Shown: positions 14,112 to 23,829 of the stretch, in pieces
Numbering within the stretch: position 1 is the stretch's first letter
How the letters are laid out: every line of letters starts with the position of its first letter
DNA from: Treponema sp.
GTDB taxonomy: Bacteria > Spirochaetota > Spirochaetia > Treponematales > Treponemataceae
DNA: 25,821 nt
Assembly (NCBI GenBank): GCA_016293915.1
Contig: JAEDCY010000034.1
Location: 1-25,821 of the forward strand
Reading direction: 5' to 3'
Made by a program: the position numbers and the translations under genes
Notes under the pieces: generated by a model
What the model was told of the DNA's origin: nothing
The model's input: only the letters and a program-made list of their open reading frames with translations
The model's database searches: none

Positions 14112-17100
14112 ATGGTAGGAATAAAAATTAATAAAACGTTGCGTAATGTGTTGATAGCTGTAGCAGTTATCATCCTCATTTTTGCAATCCCAAGCTTTTT
14201 TCCTGAAAAAGATTATCATAGCAAATATGATAATTATGATTTATCCACAAATGTTGGAAGTATATCTTCTACAAGAACTTATTCAGAATATCTGAATGAA
14301 CATTCGTCTGCACGAAGTGCAAAAAATGAAGTTTCTGTGGATGTGCTTGATTTTGTTAAGGCAAAATCAAGTGGAAGCAGAGTGGAAAGAAATTATAAGG
14401 GAAAAGATGTTGTGTTTACAGAAGAAGAATCTTCTGTAACATGGAATGTGGATGTGCCGGAAGCCGGTTTCTATAATATCCGTATGGAATACGTTGCAGT
14501 TCCTTCGAGAAACGTTAATATGGAACGTATTCTGTATATTAATGGTGAAATGCCTTTTAGCGGTGCTGATACACTTGCTTTTTACAGACTTTGGAAGGAT
14601 GGTGGCCCGGTAAAATATGATAACCGCGGTAACAGCATCAGACCTACACAGGTAGAAGTCTTTGATTATCAGTCTGCTTATTTTAAGAGTGATCTTGGTT
14701 ACGAAGTTGATCCATTCAAATTCTATTTTAATAAAGGTGTAAATGAAATTACACTTGAATCAACCAGTGAGCCTATGGCAATCAGTGAAATTACACTTTG
14801 CCCAATAACTGTTTATAATACCTACGAACAATATCTTGCTAAACAGAAATCAAATCCAGATAATTATACAGGAAAGAATATTACTGTAAAGGTTCAGGGA
14901 GAAGATTCTGTTATTCGATCTGATCCGTCTTTGTTTGCCCGATATGACCGTTCTTCTGCCATAACAGAGCCATACAGTACAAAGCAGACAATTTTGAACT
15001 ATACAGGTGGAGATTCATGGAAGCTTCCTGGTCAGTGGATTGAATGGGAAATGGATATTCCTGAAGACGGCTGGTATACAATCTCGCTTAAAGCACGTCA
15101 GTTCTTCCAGCGTGGTTATATGGCTTGTCGTTCAGTTTATATTGATGGTGAAATTCCTGTTGATACTTTAAAATCTGTTGGTTTTAAGTATGATTCAGAC
15201 TGGCAGTTTGCAACTCTTTCTGGAGCAGATAAAAAGCCTTATAAATTCTATCTTTCAAAGGGTAAACATACAATCCGCCTCGAGGCTACTCTTGGTGAAA
15301 TAGGTAAGGTAATACAGCAGGTTCAGGATTCTGTTTACAGATTGAATCTTATTTATCGTACAATTCTTGTTCTTACTGGTGAGCATCCAGATTTGAACCG
15401 TGACTATGAAATTCAGAAGGTTTATCCTAATGAAGTTGAAGCTATGCTGCTTGAAAGTCGCCGTCTTTACAAGCTTGTAGATGAATTTGTTGCTATTACA
15501 GGTGAAAAATCAAATCAGATTTCTCCGGCAGAAGTTCTTGCAGTTCAGCTGGAACAGTTCTATAAGCATCCGGACAGAATTACAAAAGGTTTTACAAGCT
15601 TTAAAGATAATACAACAACTCTTGCTTCTTCTATGCTTGGAATGACAGAAACAAAACTTGATATCGACTATATTCTTGCTCAGAGTATAAACGACAAAAT
15701 AAAACCTGATCGTTCAAATTTCTTTAAGAATGTTGCTCATGAAGTAACATCATTCATAAACTCATATCTTTATGATTCTTCTTCATTGGGAAGTGTATAT
15801 GACGATGATGAAGATCATTTGATTGAAGTATGGATTGTTACAGGTCGAGACCAGAGTCAGGTTCTTAAGAATATGATTGATGACAGTTTTACTCCGAATT
15901 TTGGAATCAATGTAAACGTAAAACTTATTAAGGTTGAATCACTTCTTAATGCTGTAGTTGCAGGTAATGGACCGGATGTTGTAATTTCTACCTATCAGTC
16001 TCATCCGGTAGATTATGCTTTGCGTAATGCAAACGTAAACCTCCGCCGCTTTAAGGATTGTGATGAAGTTCTTTCATGGTTTATGCCAAGTGCTTACAAA
16101 CCTTATGAATATAACGGTGGTGTATTTGCTCTTCCTGAGCAGCAGACCTTCAACCTTATGTTCTACCGAAAAGATATTCTTGAACAGTTGAATCTTAAAG
16201 TTCCAGATACCTGGGAAGAACTTATTGAGATTCTTCCTACATTGCAGGGAAATAATATTACAATCGGTGTACCTTATCCTGTTATTCTCAACCCGGATAT
16301 GACTACATTCTATTCTATGGTTTATCAGGCTGGCGGTCAGATTTATAATAAAGAGGGTAACAAGTCTATCATCGATAGTGAACCTGGAATTCAGGCTTTC
16401 AAGACTTATACCAGCCTCTACAATAGTTATGGTATTCCTACGGTTTTTGATTTTATGAGCCGCTTCCGTACTGGTGATATGGCAATCGGTATTGCAAACT
16501 ACACTACTTATAACACTATTGTTGTTGGTGCACCTGAAATCCGTGGCCTCTGGGATTTTACATATCTTCCTGGAACAAAAGATTCAAAAGGTAATATCAA
16601 CCGTTCAAATATTTCTGGTGGTGTTTGTACTATGATGATTAAGAAGGGTATAGACCTCGATGACCTTGATCTTTCAAATCTACCAGAACTTGCTTACAGT
16701 GATAATAATGGTAAGACCTTTGAAGAAGGGGTTATTCCTGGTATAGATGAAAAAACCTGGAAAGAAGTTATGAAGAACGAAACCAGAATGAATGATTCAT
16801 GGCAGTTCATGCGATGGTGGGTTTCTGCAGAAACTCAGGTTCGTTTTGGTCGCGAAATGGAAGCTCTGCTTGGTGCTTCTGCCCGCTATGCTACTGCTAA
16901 TAAAGAAGCTCTTCGTCAGCTTTCATGGAATTCAAAACAGATTAAAGTTCTTGAAGAATCTATGAAGCAGACAGTTGGGGTACCTGAAGTTCCTGGTAGT
17001 TATTATACACCTCGTCATATCGTAAACGGTACTCGCCGAGTTATCAATGAAAAAGATGACGCACGCGAAGTTCTTATTGATTATACGCGTAAGATTAACG

Positions 17101-17153
17101 AAGAGCTGACCCGTAAGCGTCAGGAATTTAATCTTCCTGTAGCTGAAGATTAG
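14112..17153 (+). CDS. Giant membrane-anchored extracellular solute-binding protein with two CBM-like modules
   Basis: A 1013-aa protein, far longer than the usual 400-450 aa for sugar-binding proteins. It is anchored by one N-terminal helix (about 12-30) without a lipobox cysteine, leaving the rest outside the cytoplasm. Residues about 108-229 and 308-395 are two related beta-sandwich-like modules: each has an aromatic start (VTWNVDVPEAGFYNI; IEWEMDIPEDGWYTI), an RxxYI(N/D)GE(M/I)P strand and a KG.(N/H).I.LE end, recalling carbohydrate-binding modules of the CBM6/35 type. A helical segment (about 400-565) follows, then a family 1 solute-binding domain (about 568-985) with GPDVVIST, ALPEQQTFNLMFYRKDIL and DTWEELIE. 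It is the first gene of the operon and feeds MalFG-type permeases, so a glycan ligand is likely. The ligand is not identifiable. The upstream frame is closed by a TAA at 14097. Confidence 0.88.
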   Translation: MVGIKINKTLRNVLIAVAVIILIFAIPSFFPEKDYHSKYDNYDLSTNVGSISSTRTYSEYLNEHSSARSAKNEVSVDVLDFVKAKSSGSRVERNYKGKDVVFTEEESSVTWNVDVPEAGFYNIRMEYVAVPSRNVNMERILYINGEMPFSGADTLAFYRLWKDGGPVKYDNRGNSIRPTQVEVFDYQSAYFKSDLGYEVDPFKFYFNKGVNEITLESTSEPMAISEITLCPITVYNTYEQYLAKQKSNPDNYTGKNITVKVQGEDSVIRSDPSLFARYDRSSAITEPYSTKQTILNYTGGDSWKLPGQWIEWEMDIPEDGWYTISLKARQFFQRGYMACRSVYIDGEIPVDTLKSVGFKYDSDWQFATLSGADKKPYKFYLSKGKHTIRLEATLGEIGKVIQQVQDSVYRLNLIYRTILVLTGEHPDLNRDYEIQKVYPNEVEAMLLESRRLYKLVDEFVAITGEKSNQISPAEVLAVQLEQFYKHPDRITKGFTSFKDNTTTLASSMLGMTETKLDIDYILAQSINDKIKPDRSNFFKNVAHEVTSFINSYLYDSSSLGSVYDDDEDHLIEVWIVTGRDQSQVLKNMIDDSFTPNFGINVNVKLIKVESLLNAVVAGNGPDVVISTYQSHPVDYALRNANVNLRRFKDCDEVLSWFMPSAYKPYEYNGGVFALPEQQTFNLMFYRKDILEQLNLKVPDTWEELIEILPTLQGNNITIGVPYPVILNPDMTTFYSMVYQAGGQIYNKEGNKSIIDSEPGIQAFKTYTSLYNSYGIPTVFDFMSRFRTGDMAIGIANYTTYNTIVVGAPEIRGLWDFTYLPGTKDSKGNINRSNISGGVCTMMIKKGIDLDDLDLSNLPELAYSDNNGKTFEEGVIPGIDEKTWKEVMKNETRMNDSWQFMRWWVSAETQVRFGREMEALLGASARYATANKEALRQLSWNSKQIKVLEESMKQTVGVPEVPGSYYTPRHIVNGTRRVINEKDDAREVLIDYTRKINEELTRKRQEFNLPVAED

Positions 17154-17166
17154 TTAGGAGTAAATT

Positions 17167-18105
17167 ATGAGTGAAAAGTTAGATAAATATATAGCTAAGA
17201 AAAAACTCGCAATTTCTGATTTAGGCCGCAATATTCGTATAAACAAAGTCTGCTATTTATTCCTTTTACCTTATGCAGTTTTGTTCATAACTTTCTATGT
17301 ATTGCCTATGATTACTTCAATTTATTTTAGTTTTACTAACTATAATATTTTGGAAAAACCAGATTTTATTGGAGCTCGTAACTATTTAAACTTGTTCCTT
17401 GAAGATGATGTATTTACAACAGCTGTAAAAAATACCTTCCTTATTGCAATTATTACAGGTCCTGTTGGTTACATTATGGCCTTCATTTTTGCATGGCTTA
17501 TCAATGAACTTCCTAAATGGGTACGTACTCTTGTTGTTTTCTTCTTTTATGCGCCATCTATTTCTGGAAATGCATATTTCGTTTTCAAAACGTTGTTTAA
17601 TGATGACCAGAACGGCTGGTTAAACAGATTCCTTGCAAATCTTGGGCTTACAAATGGACCTATCCTCTTCCTTACAGACCCGCATATTGGTATGAAGGTA
17701 ATTATTCCGATTATCCTGTGGATGTCTCTGGGAACAGGATTCCTTTCGTTTGTAGCTGGTCTTAAGGGTATTGATAAAGCTCAGTATGAAGCTGGATATA
17801 TTGATGGTATTCAGAACCGCTGGCAGGAACTCTGGTTCATTACTTTGCCGAACATGAAGCCAATGCTTTTGTTCGGAGCTGTAATGTCAATTACATCTGC
17901 CTTTAATGTTTGTGATGTAACAATGCAGCTGGCAGGTTATCCTTCTACAGATTACTATGCTCGTACAATCGTAACACATCTTTTTGACTACGGATTTACA
18001 CGATTCGAAATGGGTTATGCATCTGCAATTGCTACAGTTTTGTTCCTTACTATGATTCTTTGTAATAAGGTTATTCAGAAGCTCTTGAACAGAGTAGGAC
18101 ACTAA
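17167..18105 (+). CDS. Sugar ABC transporter permease, MalF/UgpA type (pair 1)
   Basis: A 312-aa inner-membrane permease with six membrane helices (starting about residues 28, 88, 121, 177, 228 and 280). The EAA loop, which docks on the ATPase, is at about 208-228: YEAGYIDGIQ then FITLP, with Gly replacing the third residue of EAA. The family is binding-protein-dependent transport permease (MalF/UgpA). AGGAG at 17156-17160 supports the start, 13 nt after the solute-binding protein gene. It should form a heterodimer with the next gene's product. Confidence 0.93.
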   Translation: MSEKLDKYIAKKKLAISDLGRNIRINKVCYLFLLPYAVLFITFYVLPMITSIYFSFTNYNILEKPDFIGARNYLNLFLEDDVFTTAVKNTFLIAIITGPVGYIMAFIFAWLINELPKWVRTLVVFFFYAPSISGNAYFVFKTLFNDDQNGWLNRFLANLGLTNGPILFLTDPHIGMKVIIPIILWMSLGTGFLSFVAGLKGIDKAQYEAGYIDGIQNRWQELWFITLPNMKPMLLFGAVMSITSAFNVCDVTMQLAGYPSTDYYARTIVTHLFDYGFTRFEMGYASAIATVLFLTMILCNKVIQKLLNRVGH

Positions 18106-18120
18106 CAGGAGGTGATGAAA

Positions 18121-19014
18121 ATGAGTACTAAAAATATGTATAAAGATCAGACAATTCATCATTACAAGCATCGCCGTAAGCCTAACCGCTCTATTGGTGG
18201 GGATGTTGGAATTTATATTTTCCTTGCACTTTGTTCAATTATGATGGTTTTCCCATTGTTTTTTGCAATCTGTAATGCATTGAAACCTTTGGATGAGGTT
18301 TTGAAGAATCCTCCTACAGTATTCCCTAGAAATCCTACATTCGATAACTTTTCGGATCTGCTTATTACAATGAGTCAGGGCTGGGTTCCACTTTCCCGCT
18401 ATATCTGGAATACAATCTTTATTACAGTAGTAGGAACTTTAGGTCATGTTGTTTTAGCTTCTATGGCTGCTTATGTTCTTGCAAAATATCGTTTCCCTGG
18501 TGGACAGCTTTTCTTCCGTATTGCGGTTGTAGCTCTCATGTTCAGTGGATATGTAACAGGTATTCCTAACTACCTGATTATGTGTAAACTGCACATGGTA
18601 GATACCTACTGGTCTCTGATTCTTCCTGCAATTGGAGGTTCACTTGGACTCTTCCTTATGAAGCAGTTTATGGACGGCTTCCCGATGTCTCTCGTAGAAG
18701 CTGCAAAAATTGACGGTGCATCTGAGCTTTTGATTTTCTGGAAGCTTGTAATGCCGAATGTAAAGCCAGCCTGGCTCACAATTTCGATTTTCTCTATTCA
18801 GAACTTGTGGAACAACGCTCAGGTACAGTATATCTATACCGAAAGTAAAAAAATGCTCCGCTATGCTCTGGATCAGGTTGCACTTGGTGGTATTGCCCGT
18901 ACAGGACAGCAGAATGCTGTAATCGTATTTACAATGTCTGTACCGATTGTTTTCTTTATCTTCTCTCAAAGTCAGATTATGGAAACAATGGCTACATCAG
19001 GACTTAAGGACTAG
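18121..19014 (+). CDS. Carbohydrate ABC transporter permease, MalG/UgpE type (pair 1)
   Basis: A 297-aa permease with six membrane helices. The EAA motif is at 193-211: EAAKIDGASELLIFWKLVMP. The C-terminus QSQIMETMATSGLKD is typical of MalG-type subunits. The start is taken at ATG 18121, eight bases after AGGAGG (18107-18112); the GTG at 18112 and ATG at 18115 are too close to that site. The gene lies 15 nt after its partner. A basic N-terminal stretch (HHYKHRRKPNR) lies in the cytoplasm. Confidence 0.93.
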   Translation: MSTKNMYKDQTIHHYKHRRKPNRSIGGDVGIYIFLALCSIMMVFPLFFAICNALKPLDEVLKNPPTVFPRNPTFDNFSDLLITMSQGWVPLSRYIWNTIFITVVGTLGHVVLASMAAYVLAKYRFPGGQLFFRIAVVALMFSGYVTGIPNYLIMCKLHMVDTYWSLILPAIGGSLGLFLMKQFMDGFPMSLVEAAKIDGASELLIFWKLVMPNVKPAWLTISIFSIQNLWNNAQVQYIYTESKKMLRYALDQVALGGIARTGQQNAVIVFTMSVPIVFFIFSQSQIMETMATSGLKD

Positions 19015-19018
19015 CGCT

Positions 19019-20488
19019 ATGATGAAACGAAAAATATTATTGATTGCCGGCCTTTTTACCTTATGTTCAGGATTATTTGCTAAAGGAGATACTTATATTT
19101 ATGACTATTGGGGAAAAATGGAAAAGTCTCCTGATGCCTACAGAGTATCACACGTAGTTTATGCAGATGACTTGAAACTTGAAAAAGGCTTAAAAAATCC
19201 TTCTTCATTATTTGCAAAAGGAAATATGCTTTATGTTGCAGATACAGATAACAGCCGTATTCTGCAGCTTGAATATACACCTCAAAAGACACTTGAACTT
19301 CGTCGAGTTATTGATCGTGTAAACGCTAATGGAACAGATGAGATTGAAACTCTGAATCTTCCTGAAGATGTTTTTATCGGAAAAGATAATTCAATTTATA
19401 TCGCTGATACAAAAAATGGTCGTGTTATTAAACTGGATCAGGATTTGAATATTATTCAGGTTCTTAAGGAGCCTGATGATCCAACTTACGAAGAAGGAAA
19501 GGACTTTCTTCCGACTAAAGTTGTAGCAGATTCTAAAGGACGTGTTTATATTTCTGCAAGAAACATTAATAAAGGTTTCATGAAATATGAATATGATGGA
19601 ACATTTCAGGGCTTCTTTGGTGCAAATGAAGTTGTTTATAACTGGACTGATATGATATGGAAGAAGCTTTCAACACAGGCTCAGAAAGAAAAAATGGTTC
19701 TTTTTGTTCCTGTAGAATATTCTAACTGTTATATCGATAAAGAAGGTTTTATTTATGCAGTAACAAAAACCTTTGAAGAGTGGGATTTGAAATCTGACAA
19801 TGCTAAACCTATTCGCCGCCTTAATGCATTAGGAAAAGATATTCTTGTAAAAAATGCAGAAAATCTTCCTATTGGTGATGTTGAATGGGGAGATGCAGCC
19901 GGAATTAAGAACCCTTCAAAGTTTACTGATATAACAGTACTTGATAATGAAGTTTATATTACTGTTGACGAAAGCCGTGGTCGAATTTTTGCTTATGATA
20001 ATCAGGGCTATCTTCTATTTGCTTTTGGTGGTCGTGGAAACGTAGATGGATTCTTCCGTCAGCCTTCATCAATTGAACATATTGAAAAAGACCTTTTTGT
20101 TCTCGACAGCCAGAATGCTTCTATTACAGTTTTTACTCCGACAGAGTATGGCAGCCTTATTTACAAGGCAACTGAACAGTTTGCTTGTGGTGAATATGAT
20201 GCTTCTGCCGAAACCTGGGCAAAGGTTCTTGATTATAATGGTAATTATGACCTTGCATACATTGGTCTTGGAAAGTCTTGTCTTCGTCAGAATAAATATA
20301 AAGAAGCAATGGATTACTTTAAGACAAAACGCGATAGACGTGATTATTCAAAAGCTTTCAAGTATTACCGAAAGGAATGGATTGAAGCGAATATCGGCTG
20401 GATGGTTGTAATAATCATAATTCTTGTGGTTGTTTCTTTTGTAACAAAAATAGTAAAGAAAATTAAATGGGAGCTTGATTCACTATGA
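19019..20488 (+). CDS. Secreted NHL-repeat/TPR protein with C-terminal membrane anchor
   Basis: A 489-aa protein. A signal peptide (MMKRKILLIAGLFTLCSGLF, likely cut after Ala21) leads into about six NHL-type propeller blades between residues 45 and 380: for example NPSSLFAKGNMLYVADTDN, LPEDVFIGKDNSIYIADTKN and QPSSIEHIEKDLFVLDSQN. Residues about 390-455 form tetratricopeptide-like helices (ASAETWAKVLDYN, AYIGLGKSCLRQNKYKEAM). One membrane helix (about 464-481) and a short basic tail close the protein, so propeller and TPR face the periplasm or outside. AAGGA at 19006-19010 selects ATG 19019; an in-frame ATG at 18947 lies inside the permease gene and would hide the signal peptide. It probably acts as a scaffold or binding partner of the transporter. 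No enzyme motif is seen. Confidence 0.85.
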   Translation: MMKRKILLIAGLFTLCSGLFAKGDTYIYDYWGKMEKSPDAYRVSHVVYADDLKLEKGLKNPSSLFAKGNMLYVADTDNSRILQLEYTPQKTLELRRVIDRVNANGTDEIETLNLPEDVFIGKDNSIYIADTKNGRVIKLDQDLNIIQVLKEPDDPTYEEGKDFLPTKVVADSKGRVYISARNINKGFMKYEYDGTFQGFFGANEVVYNWTDMIWKKLSTQAQKEKMVLFVPVEYSNCYIDKEGFIYAVTKTFEEWDLKSDNAKPIRRLNALGKDILVKNAENLPIGDVEWGDAAGIKNPSKFTDITVLDNEVYITVDESRGRIFAYDNQGYLLFAFGGRGNVDGFFRQPSSIEHIEKDLFVLDSQNASITVFTPTEYGSLIYKATEQFACGEYDASAETWAKVLDYNGNYDLAYIGLGKSCLRQNKYKEAMDYFKTKRDRRDYSKAFKYYRKEWIEANIGWMVVIIIILVVVSFVTKIVKKIKWELDSL

Positions 20489-21165
20489 GTTATATAACAC
20501 GAAAGATAAGTAAATTAGGCAAAAAGGAAACTTATGTTCATTTTTTGAATACTCTTCGCTATGCTCTGTATGTAATCCTGCATCCCGCTGACGGTTATTG
20601 GGATTTGATTCATGCAAAGCGAGGTTCGTACTCAGCTGCAAACTTCATCGTAATAATGACCCTTCTGGTTCATGTATGGAAGTTACATTTTGCAAGTTTT
20701 ATAGTTCAGCCAAAGGTTAATTGGGAAGAAATTAATGTTCTTATGGAATTTGCAAAAATCCTTCTTCCTCTTACAATTTTCTGTATCTGTAACTGGGGCG
20801 TAACAACCCTGTTCGACGGAAAAGGTCATTTGGGTGATATTTATATGGGTACCGCATATGCCCTAACACCATATACGCTTATTCAGATTCCAATCATCAT
20901 TTTGAGTAATGTAGTTACAATTGAAGAAAGTGCTTTCTATTCAGTATTTAATGCAATTTCATTTGTGTGGATAGGAATGCTCATCTTTATGGCAATAATG
21001 ATGATTCATTCGTATAGTTTTGCGAAGACTCTTCTGTTTGTTATTTTCACTGCATTCGGAATGCTGGTTTTCATTTTTATTATGCTTCTGTTCTTCAGTA
21101 TGATTTCTCAGGGCGTTGCATATTTCGTATCTCTCGGAAGAGAAGTTGTATTCAGATTGAACTGA
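20485..21165 (+). CDS. Yip1-family membrane protein
   Basis: A 226-aa integral membrane protein with five predicted helices (about 50-70, 84-106, 119-144, 150-172, 183-210). The N-terminal ILHPADGYWDLIHAKRGSYS and the middle LTPYTLIQIPI segments fit the Yip1 domain (PF04893). Bacterial Yip1 proteins are largely uncharacterised. Its ATG overlaps the stop of the NHL gene (ATGA, 4 nt), indicating translational coupling. In this operon it sits between the NHL/TPR protein and the DUF5696 protein, which suggests a structural role in the transporter complex. That role is inference. Confidence 0.82.
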   Translation: MSYITRKISKLGKKETYVHFLNTLRYALYVILHPADGYWDLIHAKRGSYSAANFIVIMTLLVHVWKLHFASFIVQPKVNWEEINVLMEFAKILLPLTIFCICNWGVTTLFDGKGHLGDIYMGTAYALTPYTLIQIPIIILSNVVTIEESAFYSVFNAISFVWIGMLIFMAIMMIHSYSFAKTLLFVIFTAFGMLVFIFIMLLFFSMISQGVAYFVSLGREVVFRLN

Positions 21166-21184
21166 CGGGGGAGGAGTAGGAAAA

Positions 21185-23827
21185 ATGGAAAAAGAAAAGA
21201 AGGTAAAAAAATCAAAATATCCGGAAGGATATATCGGCCGTCCAAAGCCAATGAAATCAAAGACGTTTGAAATTCATAAGCCTACAAAGAAATTCTGGAT
21301 TGGCCTTGCATTTGCACTTGCAATAATTGGATTCCTTACTTATATAGTAATTCGTCTTATTCAGGTTGAAAATGTTGTTCAGCCTCCTCTTGAGTACTAT
21401 GAGACTGGAAAATTGTCTTCAAATTATACTCTTGAAAACAATAATCTCAAATTTGAGCTTGATCCGGAGACAACAACATTTACTGTACTTCAGAAGAACA
21501 CAGGAAAGGTTTGGTATTCGAATCCACAGGGAGCTATGACAGATAAGCTTGCTCTTACCAAAGAAAAGAACAATATGATGTCTACGCTTCTCATCAGATA
21601 TTCTACAATTAATGGTTCTGATGATACTTATGATACATACACAAACAGTGTAAAACGTAATTTCTATAACATCGAAAAGAAAGGTAACGAGATTACAGTA
21701 AATTATACTGTTGGTCAGATGGATCGTGAGTATATCTTCCCTCTGATTATGTATCAGGAGGATTTTGATAAGTGGACAGAAGGACTTTCAAAGTCTCAGG
21801 TTAGTGCTGTTGGTCGTGCTTATCATAAGTATAACAAAGGTTCGTTTAAGGGTGCAGAACTTGCTGATATGCTTGATAAATATCCGGAAATGGAAAATCA
21901 GAATCTTTATCTTGTGTTTGAAAATATTCAGACTCACGTAAAAGTTCAGATGGAAGAGATTTTCAGCAAAAAAGGTTTTACTTACGAAGATTATCTTGAA
22001 AATAAGAAACTCTATAAAGAATCAAACATAAAAGAAGTTCCAGCTTTCAATGTTTCAATTGTATATAAACTTGATGGAAATAATCTTGTTGTAAATGTAC
22101 CGTTCAGCGAAATTGCATACAGACTTAAGTATCCTATCATTCAGCTTTCTGTATTGCCTTACTTTGGTGCAGGTGGTCCGGAAGATGAGGGGTATATGCT
22201 TATTCCAGAAGGTGGCGGAAGTATAATTAATTTTAATAACGGAAAAGTTCGTCAGAACGGTTATTATGCAGACTGCTATGGCTGGGATTATGCTATGGAG
22301 CGTAAGGCTGTTATAACTGAAACCCGTGCAGCTTATCCTGTATTTGGAATTGCTTATCCAGATAGCAGCGTTCTTTCTGTTATCAATAAAGGTGCAGAGT
22401 ATGCTGGTATTACAGCAGAAATTGCAGGAAAGCTTGGAAGTTACAATTATGTTCGCGCAGATTACAAAATGCTTCATCGTGAACAGTATGAAGTTTCTGC
22501 AAGAAGCCAGAGTGCCCAGTTTGTATATGAGAATCAGCTTCCTGAAGGTGAGTGTATTGAACAGTCATTTACTTTCATAGACAGCGGCTCATACGTTGAT
22601 ATGGCGAAAGCTTATAGAAATAAACTTTTTGCCGGAGCAAATAAGTTGAATACAAACGAGGTTCCTGTTGCAGTAGAAATTATCGGAGCTATCGAAAAGA
22701 AGCAGCAGATTGCCGGAATGCCAAAGGTAAAGCCATACAAACTTACAAGCTATAAAGAAGCAGGTAATATGATTAATGATATTGAAAGTCTTGGTATCAA
22801 AAATGTAAATTACAAGCTTTCAGGTTTTATAAATGGTGGTATTCGTCAGCAGATAATGAGCAAAGTGAAGTTTATTAAAGAGCTCGGTGGAAAATCTGAT
22901 TTTGAGAAGATGCACAAGAGTGTAGAGGGGACTTCTGCTAAGCTTTATATCGATGGTGCTGTACAGACTGCTTATCGTTCAAATATCTTCAAAGGTTTCT
23001 TTAATTATAGAGATGCTGCCAGATTTGTAAGTGATGAGCTTTGTGAACTTTCTGAATATTCTCAGATTTGGTATGGAAAAGATCCAAATCGTGATAATTA
23101 CTATCTTGTAAACAGCAAGCTTAGAAATAAGGGAGCAAACGTATTCATAAAGAATGCTAAAAAACTCAAACTTGAAGGAATTTCTTTCAAAGATAATGGT
23201 GATCTTCTTTCTTCTGATTTTAATGATCGTGCGCTTCTTACAAGAGCAAACGAAACTAAAACTCAGATTGAAAAGTTTGATTCAGCTAAAGAGAACGGAC
23301 TTGCTGTTATGATTAACGGTGGTAATGATTATGCTGTTACAAAAGCAGATTTCATTACAAATATGCCGCTTCATGGAAATCAGTATGCAATTATTGATGC
23401 TACAGTTCCATTCTATCAGATTGCATTGCATGGTTATGTAAATTATGCAGGCTCTCCAATAAATCTTGCTTACGAAAAAGACCAGATTATTCTTGAATCT
23501 GCAGAAGCAGGTGCCGGCTTGCAGTTCTCATTTATGAATGCTTCGGAACGTGATCTTCAGGAGACAAACTATACTGAGTATTATGCAAGCAATTATGACG
23601 GATGGAAAGAAAGACTTTCTGATGTCTATAAAGAATATAATTCAAAAATGGCTCCAGTTATGAATTCTCTTATCAAGAATCATGAGTATGTTGCTGATAA
23701 TGTTACAAAAACTACTTACGAAAACGGATATGTAGTTTATGTAAACTTCAGTTATAAGAGCTATGTTACACCTTCGGGAAAGTTCATTCCTGAAAGAGAT
23801 TACAGAGTAATGAAGGTGGAGGACTAA
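21185..23827 (+). CDS. Membrane-anchored DUF5696 protein with glycosidase-like barrel
   Basis: An 880-aa protein. A basic cytoplasmic start and one helix (about 37-60, FWIGLAFALAIIGFLTYIVI) anchor it with the bulk outside. Residues 80-480 look like the beta-rich N-terminal domain of DUF5696 proteins (NNLKFELDPETTTFTVLQKN then TGKVWYSNP; a GYMLIPEGGGSIINF segment; SYVDMAKAYRNKLF at its end). Residues about 490-790 resemble a glycoside-hydrolase-type TIM barrel: YKEAGNMINDIESLGIKNVN, AKLYIDGAVQ, GISFKDNGDLLSSDFNDR (acidic residues Asp670, Asp673, Asp678) and GLAVMINGGNDYA. The catalytic residues are not established. The start has GAGGAG (21171-21176), eight bases upstream. It is probably an enzyme or glycan-binding partner of the transporter. 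I recall DUF5696 genes next to such permeases and Yip1 genes in Paenibacillus; that is from memory. Confidence 0.8.
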   Translation: MEKEKKVKKSKYPEGYIGRPKPMKSKTFEIHKPTKKFWIGLAFALAIIGFLTYIVIRLIQVENVVQPPLEYYETGKLSSNYTLENNNLKFELDPETTTFTVLQKNTGKVWYSNPQGAMTDKLALTKEKNNMMSTLLIRYSTINGSDDTYDTYTNSVKRNFYNIEKKGNEITVNYTVGQMDREYIFPLIMYQEDFDKWTEGLSKSQVSAVGRAYHKYNKGSFKGAELADMLDKYPEMENQNLYLVFENIQTHVKVQMEEIFSKKGFTYEDYLENKKLYKESNIKEVPAFNVSIVYKLDGNNLVVNVPFSEIAYRLKYPIIQLSVLPYFGAGGPEDEGYMLIPEGGGSIINFNNGKVRQNGYYADCYGWDYAMERKAVITETRAAYPVFGIAYPDSSVLSVINKGAEYAGITAEIAGKLGSYNYVRADYKMLHREQYEVSARSQSAQFVYENQLPEGECIEQSFTFIDSGSYVDMAKAYRNKLFAGANKLNTNEVPVAVEIIGAIEKKQQIAGMPKVKPYKLTSYKEAGNMINDIESLGIKNVNYKLSGFINGGIRQQIMSKVKFIKELGGKSDFEKMHKSVEGTSAKLYIDGAVQTAYRSNIFKGFFNYRDAARFVSDELCELSEYSQIWYGKDPNRDNYYLVNSKLRNKGANVFIKNAKKLKLEGISFKDNGDLLSSDFNDRALLTRANETKTQIEKFDSAKENGLAVMINGGNDYAVTKADFITNMPLHGNQYAIIDATVPFYQIALHGYVNYAGSPINLAYEKDQIILESAEAGAGLQFSFMNASERDLQETNYTEYYASNYDGWKERLSDVYKEYNSKMAPVMNSLIKNHEYVADNVTKTTYENGYVVYVNFSYKSYVTPSGKFIPERDYRVMKVED

Positions 23828-23829
23828 TT

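Noticed and set aside
18947..19018. Earlier in-frame ATG for the NHL/TPR protein
   Set aside because: It would overlap the permease gene by 68 nt and bury the signal peptide; AAGGA at 19006-19010 points to ATG 19019.
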